Origin: Agelaius tricolor
Taxonomy: Eukaryota; Chordata; Aves; Passeriformes; Icteridae
Assembly: GCA_023055355.1 (NCBI GenBank)
Contig: JALJCS010000004.1
Coordinates: 25,908,244 to 25,972,243 of the forward strand
Reading direction: 5' to 3'
Length of the DNA stretch: 64,000 nucleotides
Numbering within the stretch: the first letter of the stretch is position 1; every line of letters starts with the position of its first letter. Made by a program: the position numbers and the translations under genes. A model generated the notes under the pieces. That model had not been told where the DNA came from. It made no database searches and saw nothing but the letters and a program-made list of their open reading frames with translations. This document shows, in pieces, positions 53,301-64,000 of the stretch.

Positions 53301-54297
53301 TTATGCAAAATGCACTACACCAGAAAGAGTTCATCTTTCTTAAAAGCAGAAAAATTTCAACTGTCTTTCACAGGTTGTGCACAGCTTTTAAAATGCTGAC
53401 TGTTTCTTGAATTTTCAAACAAAATCAAACAATTACTAAAAAAATTTGTGCAAAAAGAAAAGAGGAACAAGATGTTTCTAAAACACTTGCAAAAACCACA
53501 ATCCTTCTCTAATCAAATTAGGTTACTAATGTAAGCATTCTTTTCAAAACTGAAAGTGACCCTTCTGCATGCAAACAGTTAACTAAATGCATTATGGAGC
53601 ACTACATTCATTTTTAAAGAAAGGTAACACAAAAGCTGAACTACACACCAGATAATTAGTAACTCAAATGACTTTGCATCAGTATCCAAGTCTTTGTTCA
53701 GTGTAAGTGCTAAAAATAGGTTAACTTTCAGCTCAGAATAAAGTTAAAAGATAAACACTAAGAACCATATTAATTGGGTTACTAAGTAAAAAAATAAAGC
53801 ACAGCCCCTAATTTCATGCTATTACCTTACACATTTAGTATACTGAACTTCTATGTATCAGTGGGAAAGACTGTAAAAAGAGTGCACTTGTTTCATGTCC
53901 TCAGAATAAAAGACATCATCTCCCAAAAATGCCTTGCCAGGCCACCTGAAGAGTTACAATGCATGTAGACTGTGAACCAGGCATGACCTACTGCTTCTTC
54001 TCAGGCAGAAACAGAATTAAAAATAAAAATGGTTTTCAGATTTGGACAACTGCAGCAGACTTCCAAAAAGCATTAGGATCCACACAGAAGCTGGATTCAG
54101 AGTAATTTTAACATCTAAAAAAATTTTGCGCTTACATTGGTAAGTCGGGGGGAAAGCAAACAAAACAAACACACAAAAAACAAGCCACAAAGCAAGACTA
54201 AACTTCTCTAAACAATAGCAAATAAAATATGATTTTGTTTTAATTATTTCAAAGGACATTAAATCAGTAATCTTTCCAGCCTAAATGACACTATTTT

Positions 54298-54722
54298 CAC
54301 AGAATCAATTAGGCTGGAAGCAACTCTGAGATCAAGTCCAACCTGTGACCAAACACTGTGTCAGGTGGTCCATGGCACTGAATGCCACATCCAGTCTTTC
54401 CTTAAACACCCCCAGGGACAGCGACTTCACCACCTCCTTGGGCAGCCCATTCCAATGCCCAGTCACTCCTTCTGTGAAGAAATTCTTCCTAATGTCCAAC
54501 CTACACCTCTCCTGGCACCACTTAAGCCTGTGTCATCTTGTCCTGTCACTGGCTATCCGTGAGAAGAAACCGACCCCCACCTGGCTACAGCCTTCTTTCA
54601 GGCAGTCATAGAGAGTGATAAGGTCACCTCTCAGTCTCCTTTTCTCTGAGCTAAACAACCTCAGCCACTTCTCACAGGACTTGCATTCTAGACCCTTCAC
54701 CAGCCTTGCTGCCTTTCATCAT
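54298..54722 (-). mobile_element. CR1 LINE, 3' part
   Basis: The plus strand reads cacagaatcaattaggctgg, then acatccagtctttccttaaa, cacctccttgggcagcccat, aagaaattcttcctaatgtc and tctcagtctccttttctctg. These are ordered blocks of the reverse-complement CR1 3' end of the type whose tail begins AGAATCA-TAGGTTGG. Minus-strand element, truncated at about 54722. Confidence 0.92.
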
Positions 54723-57700
54723 AAGGAAATCTTTGAATTATAATAACAGGAATAAACCACTGTATCTACTCCAATTTTAGAAAAATTTTAATTCAAACTG
54801 CTCAACTGATCAGAAATATGGAGAGCAGAAATTACATGATAATAGTGTTTGAGCATTTTTATACCCTTAATACAGAATTCACTGTGTATTTCATACTAAA
54901 CTACCATAAATCACTAAGAAATCAGTCTAAAGGCCACAAAATCATTACAGCAGACAGAAGACCCAATAGAACAAAATGCTAATAGTACTCTACCTGAAAA
55001 CACTCAAAAATCTTAAATCAAGCAAACAATCAAAAGTTTCTTATGCTGATTGATGACTTCATGAGCTATGCTTAGTTAATTTTATTTACCTATTTAAAGT
55101 CTTGGATCTGCTAATGAGCATGCTTCCTTAACTTTCCCCTTTACTGCCCTGAACACAAACCACAGAGGTAGCTGTTGGGTTTTCTGTTTATTTTTTTATA
55201 TATTAGAAGAGCTGAGACCCTTAGGCTTCCATATGAATCTAAGAAGCACTATCAAACACCATGAGACTCCCTACAAGCAGAGGTGTCTGCTTTTTGTCCT
55301 ACCATGCAGATACATATTTCTGGTCCCAGCTGGGTAACAGTTTGAGGCAATCCAAGAACATGGAAGAGCGCACAACTTTCAGATGAATACTTCTGAGCAC
55401 AGCTTTCCTCAATTACAAAATAAAAGCAAAAAAAATGGAAAACCACAGCAACAGGTATTGAATTGTTCCTAATGAACAAATATGTACTATATATATGTAC
55501 AATAAGAGGGAAGTCTTCACATTCCTCCCATAGTTTTTGCTCAGTATACAGCATGTACGGAGCCTCTGACAACTGAATTTCCACATAAACTTTCCAATAT
55601 CTCCCTTTGGTAATATAAATACAAAACACGAAATTTCAACAAACATTCCTAATGAGAACACAAACACTCAGGTATAAACTATCTCTTTTAACTAAACAAG
55701 CAGTTTGATTTAACCTGTAACTATGCCACAAACAGGCTACTTTAAGTTGTCCAAAGAAGAGTAAAATTGGCCACAAGTTTGTACTCACGTCAGTGAAATT
55801 GCCACTCCTCACATAACTCTTCCCTCTGTGCTAAAAGAATAGTAGATGAAACAACATTAAAAACCTCATCCTAATTATAAATTTAAAAAATCTTCTTTGC
55901 AATAAGGAATATTGAACGACCACTAAACAAACTTCAAAGAAACAGCTACACAGAACAGGCTAAAAGGTGTCCATTAAATGATAAACAAATAACAACAAAT
56001 GCAACCACAAAACACAAACCAAAACCTTCACAAATCCTATGGAAGTAAGTGAAAAGTTATTGGAATTTCCAAAACTGCAAAACAATAATATTTCAATACA
56101 TGTTGTTTATTTTTGATGATGACACATTGATATTTAAAGTTACTACTGCAATTTATGAATGAGCACACACAGAACTATAAAGAAATGCTGCAATTACATC
56201 AACAGATATGCGAAATTAAATCATCATATGCCTTTCACTATGCACCCAATATGTACTTTAACTTCTCTAAATGCATATAAAACTAAGCAATGTCCTGCCT
56301 AAGTGTACTCCTGCAAAAAAAATAAGGATGTAAATGCATCTTCAAATGTTACCAGTAAAGAAAAAAACCAAATCAAACAAAAAAACGCACAACTTCATCC
56401 AAAGTTAAAAATATGAGAACATTATTTCACAAAAGGAAAGTTTACACAGAAATGTACAAAATTTATCATTAAGACAACAAAGTATTACAAAAATATAAGT
56501 CAAAGAATGTTGAATTACCATATGTGGATTTCTTTTCTTTAACATGCCAAACATTTTAATGGTTATTGCATTTAAATCTCAGTAATATGATTAATTAAGC
56601 ATTTTGTATAATGGAATAAGTATGAGTTAGAAATTATTAAGGTTTAAGACGAAATGAAGTTTAAACAGCTTTTTTAAGCTCTTGGCAGAATTCATGAACT
56701 TGGTAAAGCTTTTCCCTGCATGGCCCTGGGAGCCAGACAATTTCTATGGAAAAAAGACTGCTTACTTAGACTGTTTGAAGCTGGCACAGAAAAACACTGC
56801 AGCTGTCAAGGCCTGGGATGTATCAATCTTCAGCTTACCCAAAGAACGTTCAGACTACTCAAGTGCACATTAACAACTCAAGAGGTCAGCAAGAGTGTAC
56901 CTTGGACAGCTGAGATTTTATATAAAGGCATAATACAGATGCCATTTGAAAGCTAGTAAAAATTACTCATTACTTAGAACATATCTAATGTCAGATAAAG
57001 ATGCTCACCCTGCAATGAAGTTTGCATGCAAGAACAAAAATACTCTGAAAAAAGAAAAGAGCACATTGTGTATTCCCTGAAAAGTGACATTTTTGCCCTC
57101 AGCCTACAGTTAAAGTGATTGTAGTTCATCATATTGAAAGATAAAAAGAAATGCAGTCTACCTTAGGCTTTAAATGTGTTCTTTGCCAAGAAAACTGGAT
57201 TTTTTCTTACTGATTTTTAACAGGAGAAAGCTCAGAAACACTGACAAAAGATAAGCCACTAACAGACATTATAAGGCATAACTAGCTACAGCACGAGTAT
57301 TTGCTTTCAAATGAAACTGCAAATTTATAAAGCACCAGCAGAAATCAAAAATCTAAGAATGCCTCTGACTTACAAGCAGGAAAAAACAAATATCCTTATT
57401 CAAAACATTTTATCTTCCTTTTGGAAGTGAATTCCAAGCATAACTATTTCACTGGCTATTTGGTATCATAAATACCTAAAACTCTATCAATATTGCAGTT
57501 ATTTGTCTAATGGAAACTTGGAACCATAGAATCTTTTGAATATTTTTATACAGCTTTATCAAGGAGAATTAGATGGCATCTTTTTTTTAAAGTAATTATA
57601 CTGAATTTACTAAAGCAAAACTTTCAAATTAGCAGTGAAACAAGTATCAAAAGCATAAGCAGTATATTTTTTCTTTTTTTTTTTTCATCTCACAGAAACT

Positions 57701-60700
57701 ATACACTTAAAACAGTTTGGGTTTTACATTTACAAGTAAGTTTAGTTTTTTGTTTAGATGTATGTCATGCACTGTGTTGAGAACAAGGATAAACTGAAAA
57801 ACTTCCCCCCCTTTAACATAAATTCATACATCAAGCATCTCAGTTACCTGCAATTTGAAATCAGTACTCTTTTTGATCTTACACTGTATTTATTGCTAAG
57901 CATGTTAATTACTGTTAAGTGTTCCTAGCATAACTTACATCTTTACAGCATTACAAATTATTATTCACTTATTATTATTCATCTTCTCAAATTTAAAAGA
58001 CAATACCCTCAGAACAGAAAAACAAAACATAAACCCCAACCTCTTAACACTCAGTCCAAACAGCCTCTTCCGTACCCCGACCTCTCCAAACATCACTACA
58101 AAAATACAAGACACAAACTCTCATTTTAGTTCTTTAATCAGTCCATATCCCCAAGTGGGAAAATAAAGTAGCTGGGAGGACAGAGGGAGCTATTGGTTTA
58201 CTGTTAATTTTTAATAAGAACTCTATAACAATTACATACCAATAATTTTCTGTGTTATGAATTGAGTAATTCAAAACACATGATTGTCAGGCTGGAAAAA
58301 TTTGTATGGAAATCAAAATACTACATGGTATGGGGCGTGAGGGGGGAACGCATGAAATAACCTGGCTGGCTGGTATAAGCACTGAAAAACCTGCAAGAAA
58401 ATTTTGTCTATGGATTGTTCCGGGCTCCCTGAACATCTAGGATAGACTAGTACATTTCCAACTAAACAACTCAAGTCTTTTATCAATCAAGCTGACATAT
58501 ACACTTCACATGCAAGTGACAAGACTTGTTTCTTTCTTGATGTCTCACAAGATTTTTAAACTTACACTACTGCATAGTGTCAGTTCAGACTCTCTTGGCC
58601 CACTGTGCCAGTGTTTCTTTGTGCTTTCCAGTTTTCCATATTACATTCCTAAATAAGAGGTATTCTTTTTACAACCATGAACTGCTGAGTAGTCACAACA
58701 AAAATACTCTTGTTCTTTAGAAAATCCATCTGTGAGGTGCTGCGCTTTTCAACAACCTAAGAAGTCACCAGAAGACTGATCAGTAACTCAGAAGAAAACT
58801 TAGAACCTTAAACACAACAGGCTCTTAAAATAATAGTGCATTATTTTCAAGTTTACAGAAGTCGCTCACAGACAGTATGCACTGTTAACATCTAATTATC
58901 AGGTAGAAATTTGTAAGAGGGCTGTAAGTGACTTGACCAGACTGACTTTTTAACAGACATCATCAGCAAACAAGAGTACTTTCCCCCATCCCCTCAATTC
59001 CTTAATGTTGCAGTATGAGACACAATCAATGTGTAAATGCATTATATTAAAAAAAGTTTGATGGATATTTCACACATACTTTTCTATTCAAATGAATTAC
59101 TGTTATATTGTCTCTGTTGGCAGTTCTCACAACAAACGTATGTTTGATGCAAAAAGGGACAAGCAGTAGTATACTGCTTTACTTGTGGGTAAATATACAC
59201 CCACACACACCCTCAAACACTCACTCCCTTAGAAACTGAATCCTTACTCATTACTTTGCTGAACGCAAACAAGCACAATAAAAATAATATAGTGTCATTG
59301 TTACAATGATAATGCCTTAATAGTGCTCTAAGCAAAATACCACCCAACTTATACTAAAGATACTGTCCTTACACATGATTTAATCAGCACACTCTCAGAT
59401 TATTTCATCAGCATAACCAAAATACAGCAATGAACTTAACTGAGTCATTTCATTATATAGTTTAATTGGCATAAATAACTGACTTATTGTGGCAACAACT
59501 GGCAAGAAATACAAGGTACTCCTTGGTCGTGGCATAGTAAAAAAATGAACTGAAGGCAGAGCAGTACCACCACAGGAGGAAGGAACACACATAAACATCA
59601 ATTCACTTGTAGACAGAATTTACCAGATGGACATGGACCTATCACACACAATGCCACCCTCACTGAATAGCAAAAAGTAAATTACCTTCTTCTTCAGTGA
59701 GCACACAGGATGCTCTGTTTCCATTCATTCACTAGAACAGACTTCTACCAGCACTTGCTTTTTTCTGAGTACTCAATATTGGAGATGTGGCACTTGATAA
59801 AGGTAGGAAATCTTTTCAGAAGGGAGAACATGTGAGAAATCAAAAGCTTTCTTTTAATCCCTTTTTACATCAAGGATAGGATAAGTGATCTGCCAGCTTT
59901 CATTTCAAGCTATAACTTTCTTAACTACTTCAATTAAAACTAACTGCAGTCACAGAAGTAATTTACACAGAAGATGCACAGAATTGGGTAGGACATGAAT
60001 TTTTCAAGTCACATAACTGCTTTCTGTAAGCACCACAATTCAGAGTTATTGTTACAATTCTATCACTTACTTGAGAGTACAGATCATTTAAAAGCTTCAG
60101 CATAGCTCTCAGAGTTAGTTTTGTTTAAATGTAATGCTCTGGATTAATAAAATCATACGGCACTTGTGATTTTTAATCCATTTAAGAATACAGGAATGGG
60201 TAAATAATTTTATTTTACAGACAATATAACCATATGCATGCATTTAGGTATATTCCCTCTGTATTATCATGACTAACCAAGTGCAATTTGGGTCCATTAT
60301 TTCAAATGCACCTGAAATGGCATTGTAGTACTTTCCAAATCCTGTGGACAAAAATTGTGACAAATATGAGAATACTTGCATATCTTTTAACTGTGAGCTA
60401 AACTTCAACTAGTTGAAACAGTGCACTCTCCATAGCAGCAAAGGACAAGAACGCTATCTGAAGTCAGATAGTGTTCAAGAACCGTGTACCTCCTTCCCAA
60501 ATCAAAACAGTTAAATGGGAAAACTAGACCAGCTACACCTGTTCTCCTCCATGCTGAATCTGTAAAAACATTGGCAAACGTAGACATCAAAGTGTGTTCT
60601 AGAGTTCCAGAGACCTCTTCACTGCATTTGGAAAAATTAAAAGAGCCTAATCTCTGCATATAAAATGCAACTTCCTTTATTGAGAAAAGCAGTGGTTTGT

Positions 60701-60881
60701 TGTTCACATAACAGGTATTTTTTGCATTCATGTCTATCTTACAGCAGCCAGACAAAGTCCCCCGTGACTGGAGGAAAGGGAATTTCATGTCCTTTTTAAA
60801 AAAGAGTAAAAAAGATCATGGGAACCACCAATCTGCAAGCATTACCATATTGCCCAGTAAAACCATGAAACTGGTCCTTCC

Positions 60882-61398
60882 TGTCGTAGGTTAAACTTTA
60901 GGATGTAACCAAAAGTATGTATTTTATTACATCTTCATAAGTGCTCCTTATCTCCTCCATGACTCATCCCTGATAACTCCCTCCAGGTGCTGTCTCTGCT
61001 AATGGGCCATCAGGCCTCATTGCATGACTCAAAAATCACATCATCCCATTGTGAGATGCTCCACCCAGGGGAATGAACCAAGCATTCCTATCTGGATATG
61101 AGGTTTAGACACCATGGGCAGCCCTACCTACTGTATTCCCAGAAGACAAGAGCTACACAACCATCACTGAGATGGTGATGTAGAAAGACTACAGGACTTT
61201 TACTTCCCTTCTACAGGATCACCATTTCAACAGAACCACGTCCACCATCTAATTGGACTGCTACCACCACCCTGACTAGCACAGTGTCAGTGTCCAGAAT
61301 CAGACACTGTATCTGTACAATTGTCCATATTTTAATCTTCCTATTAAACTGTAGTTCTGACTTGGAATGTCTCACTAGCTTGCTTTCAAACCAGTACA
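60882..61398 (+). mobile_element. LTR-like block
   Basis: A GC-richer segment that starts TGTCGTAGGTTAAAC and can be closed at ACCAGTACA, giving TG...CA ends about 517 bp apart. Near the 3' end it has a polyadenylation-like CCTATTAAACTG followed by ttctgacttggaatgtctca, a pattern I associate with avian ERVL-type LTRs. There is no clear TATA box and no target-site duplication was found. The assignment is from general resemblance only. Confidence 0.4.
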
Positions 61399-61494
61399 CT
61401 ATGACAAGCATGGGTGACAAGAGGGTACTTAGATACAGGCAACATACTTCACCAAGGGCAAACCATGCCTCTGATTACATCAGTGGATAAATGA

Positions 61495-62585
61495 ACGGCT
61501 ATGGATCTATGGATGCCACCTACCTCCATTTCCACAAAGCATTTGATACAGTCCCCCACAACATTCTTTCCATTTATTTGGAGAACTAATGGGTTGATGG
61601 ATGCACTATTAGATGAGTAAGAGTCTAGGTCCCTGTCCAGAGGGTTACAGTAAACTGCTCTTTGTCCACACGGAAACCAATCATAAGTGGTGTTCCTCCA
61701 GGGTTTATACTGAAACCAGTACTGTTTAACATCTTCCTAATTACATCTTCATGATATAAACAGTACCAAGCTGAGCACTGGAGTTTCTACACCAGTAGGA
61801 GGGGATGCCATCCAGAGGGAATGACACTGACAGACAGGCTTGAAAATCTCAAATATGAAACAAGGCAAAGTGAAAGGTCTTGCACCTAGGTTTGGCAAAG
61901 CCCATTATCAATACAGACTGTGGGATAAATTGGTTGAGGGGAAAAGCACTTGCATGAAATGCTGGACAAAATGCTGAACATGAGCCAGCAGCATGCACTT
62001 GCACACCAGAAAGCCAACTGTATCCTGGGCCCATGCCAGGTCACAGGAGACAATTCTTCCTCTCTTGTCTGCTGTTGTGAGACCCTACCTGGAGTACTGT
62101 GCCCAGCTCTGTGGAGCCTAGCACCAGAAAGACATGGCCATATCAACAGGTCCACAGCAGGGCCAAAAACTGATCAGAGGCATTTTCACACCTTTCCTGT
62201 AAAAAAAGGATGAAATAGTTTGGTTTGTGCTGCTTAGAAAATACATACAAGGGTCCTGATTCCCACCTTTCAATACCTAGACAGACTTCACCAATGTCTC
62301 AAGTGACAGAAGAAGGTTTAACAGTCTTAAAATGTATCCTTTTCAATTTAAAAATATTTAAATTTGGATTAAGTATAGATTTAGACTGAACATAAGGGAA
62401 GTGGACAACAAGGGGGTGTGGCAATGGAGGAAGATTGCAGGTCCCCCTCACCGAAGTATTCAAAAACATGTTGGGTAGAGTTTTAAGCAACATGACCTAC
62501 TGAAAGACATCCTTGGCTAGGGAGATGGGACTAGATGATCTTTAAGGTCCTTCTAATCCAAGCTATTCTATGACTCTGTAATGTG
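61495..62585 (+). mobile_element. CR1 LINE, RT domain through 3' end, decayed
   Basis: Plus-strand reverse-transcriptase remnants: YLHFHKAFDTVPHNIL near 61535-61570, then SGVPPGFILKPVLFNIF near 61690-61735, and MSQQHALAHQKANCILG near 61980-62030. These correspond to CR1 YLDFSKAFDTVPHNIL, SGVPQGSVLGPVLFNIF and MSQQCALAAQKANRILG. The FADD catalytic block is lost and frames shift. The 3' end is gactagatgatctttaaggt then ctattctatgactctgtaat at about 62585. Confidence 0.9.
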
Positions 62586-64000
62586 TACACCAAATTTTAA
62601 ATTCCCACTGACATGCTGGGCCAATCTGAAACATTCATACACAGACATACTGTGAATAAGAAACGACTTTGTGAAGTGCAAAAATATACTTTTTTGTTTT
62701 TAAATCTCACTTTTAGCTAGTCTTCAATTTAACTTCTATATTTTAAACCAGTATTTTCTGAAAGGAATACTAGATATGAAAAAACTTCACTACACTTAAC
62801 TAAAATTTGCAAGAAGTAAAAGTAGAAGAAAATAACTTAGGTATTCAACAACACTACTTCCATATATAAGACAAAAAGAGTAAGGCCTTTACTAACAACA
62901 CCTGTACTAATCAGACTTGTGTGATTTACACTCCTTATGGCAAAATATAAGAGTATAAAATAACAAAAAAACCACCCAAAGCACTAAACAGCTGGCATCC
63001 CTTGGCACCAATAAATATGTGGTCTTGACTTAATCACTAATAAAAGAAATTAGCATTTAATGAATGGAAGAACTAAACACTTTGCTCCATTTCAAAACAA
63101 CAGGATGAATATAAACTATTTCTCTAGAAGAAATACTGACACACTCAAATTCTCATACTGGTAGTTTACAAAAATTTCAATTTTGGTCACAAAGTTAGAT
63201 GGACAAGAACAAAGTTGACATAAAAATACATCACCATGGAAGAACTATGTTTTAGTGTTCTGGTTTTTTTGCGGTTTTAAATTTATTGTTACTTTTAATT
63301 CCCAGATATTGATTTTAAAATATTTCTAATATGCATCATCAACATGCATCTGCAATATCTAGTCACCTATTATGAAGCAACCCAATGTCTTGGTGTGTTA
63401 ATGTTTTTTCATGTTTACTTGTAAATAAAGGAGGGCGGTATTAAAACTACATATAAATCAATAGCATCATGGCTACATTATTTTCAGTGGTTTTTTGACT
63501 GCTGCCAGTTGGCAGACTGTACTTTTTGGGCTGTACACAGTACCATGCAAAGCATACTTAATTGCTAATACAGTAGAAGATTAGGCATTATAACGATCAC
63601 TGACAGAAAAGGCACATGAGCTACAGAAGATAACACTAACAAGACCTCCCTAAAAATAATACATGTATTTTTATGCAGGAGAAAGAAAAAAAAAAGATAA
63701 AGAATAGTTCAGCTTTGGTAATACAATGAAGTTAGAAAGTCCTTGAGAAGGAAAATACAATATCATTTTAGCAGAAAAATTTTACCTTTTCTATACCTTT
63801 GAAATCAAAAAGCTGCAATGAGTAAAATGAAGACTGATGGTGTCTTGGTTTTTTTGAAACTAATAATAGGTAAACTGTTAAGACACTTGTTCGAATTCGA
63901 AACAGCATTTTTGATGAATAGACAGATCCTAAGATGGTAAATATAAAATTAAGCTTAACAAAATAAACTTGTCCTGTGAGTATCACCAATAGCATAAGTA

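Larger units (their letters stand above)
52152..64000 (-). other. CNTLN: CNTLN intron upstream of exon A (partial)
   Basis: This intron runs off the high-coordinate edge toward the first exon. No CpG-rich promoter or first coding exon was seen, so the gene start should be beyond 64000. It contains CR1 pieces at 53050-53300, 54298-54722 and 61495-62585, an LTR-like block at 60882-61398, and a weakly supported 42-nt cassette exon at 55789-55830. I see nothing in 55900-60800 or 62600-64000. Confidence 0.7.

Noticed and set aside
59690..59740. Minus-strand candidate exon between ttctag and a GTAATT donor
   Set aside because: All three frames contain a stop within the interval.
63780..63815. Micro-exon candidate near the window edge (LFDFKGIEK)
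   Set aside because: Only 27 nt, a poor donor (GTAAAA), and no resemblance to the centlein N terminus.

Overview
The window is eukaryotic, AT-rich, intron-dominated DNA, most likely from a songbird. The host call rests on the repeats. There are many CR1 LINE fragments of the avian type on both strands. There is also a tRNA-Ile-derived SINE with a CR1-like tail, as in the TguSINE1 family described from zebra finch, and there are solo-LTR-like blocks. No bacterial-style gene, operon or CRISPR array is present. Most short open reading frames are chance frames or lie inside repeats.

The one gene I can support is CNTLN (centlein, a coiled-coil centriole and centrosome-cohesion protein), carried on the minus strand and running off both ends. 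Six exons are visible, in transcription order: 52063-52151, 39939-40023, 27450-27584, 26688-26867, 20192-20321 and 10393-10552. Their splice phases chain correctly (phase 2, 0, 0, 0, 2, 0), and the peptides match the order of human centlein as I remember it, from the ADKEFVW segment onward. The first exon (start codon, low-complexity N terminus) should lie above 64000. The exon after 10393 should lie below position 1. Human CNTLN is on 9p, which corresponds to the avian Z chromosome, so Z linkage is a reasonable inference that the sequence itself does not prove.

The exon at 20192-20321 is one base short of keeping frame. The six exons sum to 779 nt, where 260 codons need 780. The break falls at a five-base homopolymer, so a sequencing or assembly indel is the first suspect. 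An internal AG, TTTGCAG like the normal acceptor, could restore frame by trimming the exon.

Layout by region: 1-10392, last visible intron, with a degenerate DIRS-like reverse-transcriptase relic near 6.8-7.4 kb. 10553-20191, intron with a 1.7-kb plus-strand CR1 interrupted by the SINE. 20322-26687, intron with two minus-strand CR1 pieces and a CA/TA microsatellite. 26868-27449, short intron. 27585-39938, large intron with a CR1 and an AT-rich tract. 40024-52062, intron with an LTR-like block, a striking 65-nt near-perfect hairpin and two CR1 3' ends. 52152-64000, intron with three CR1 pieces, an LTR-like block and a possible 42-nt in-frame cassette exon.

The hairpin, the exon-E frameshift and the DIRS-like relic are the observations most worth a second look. 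I did not find a convincing new multi-gene system.
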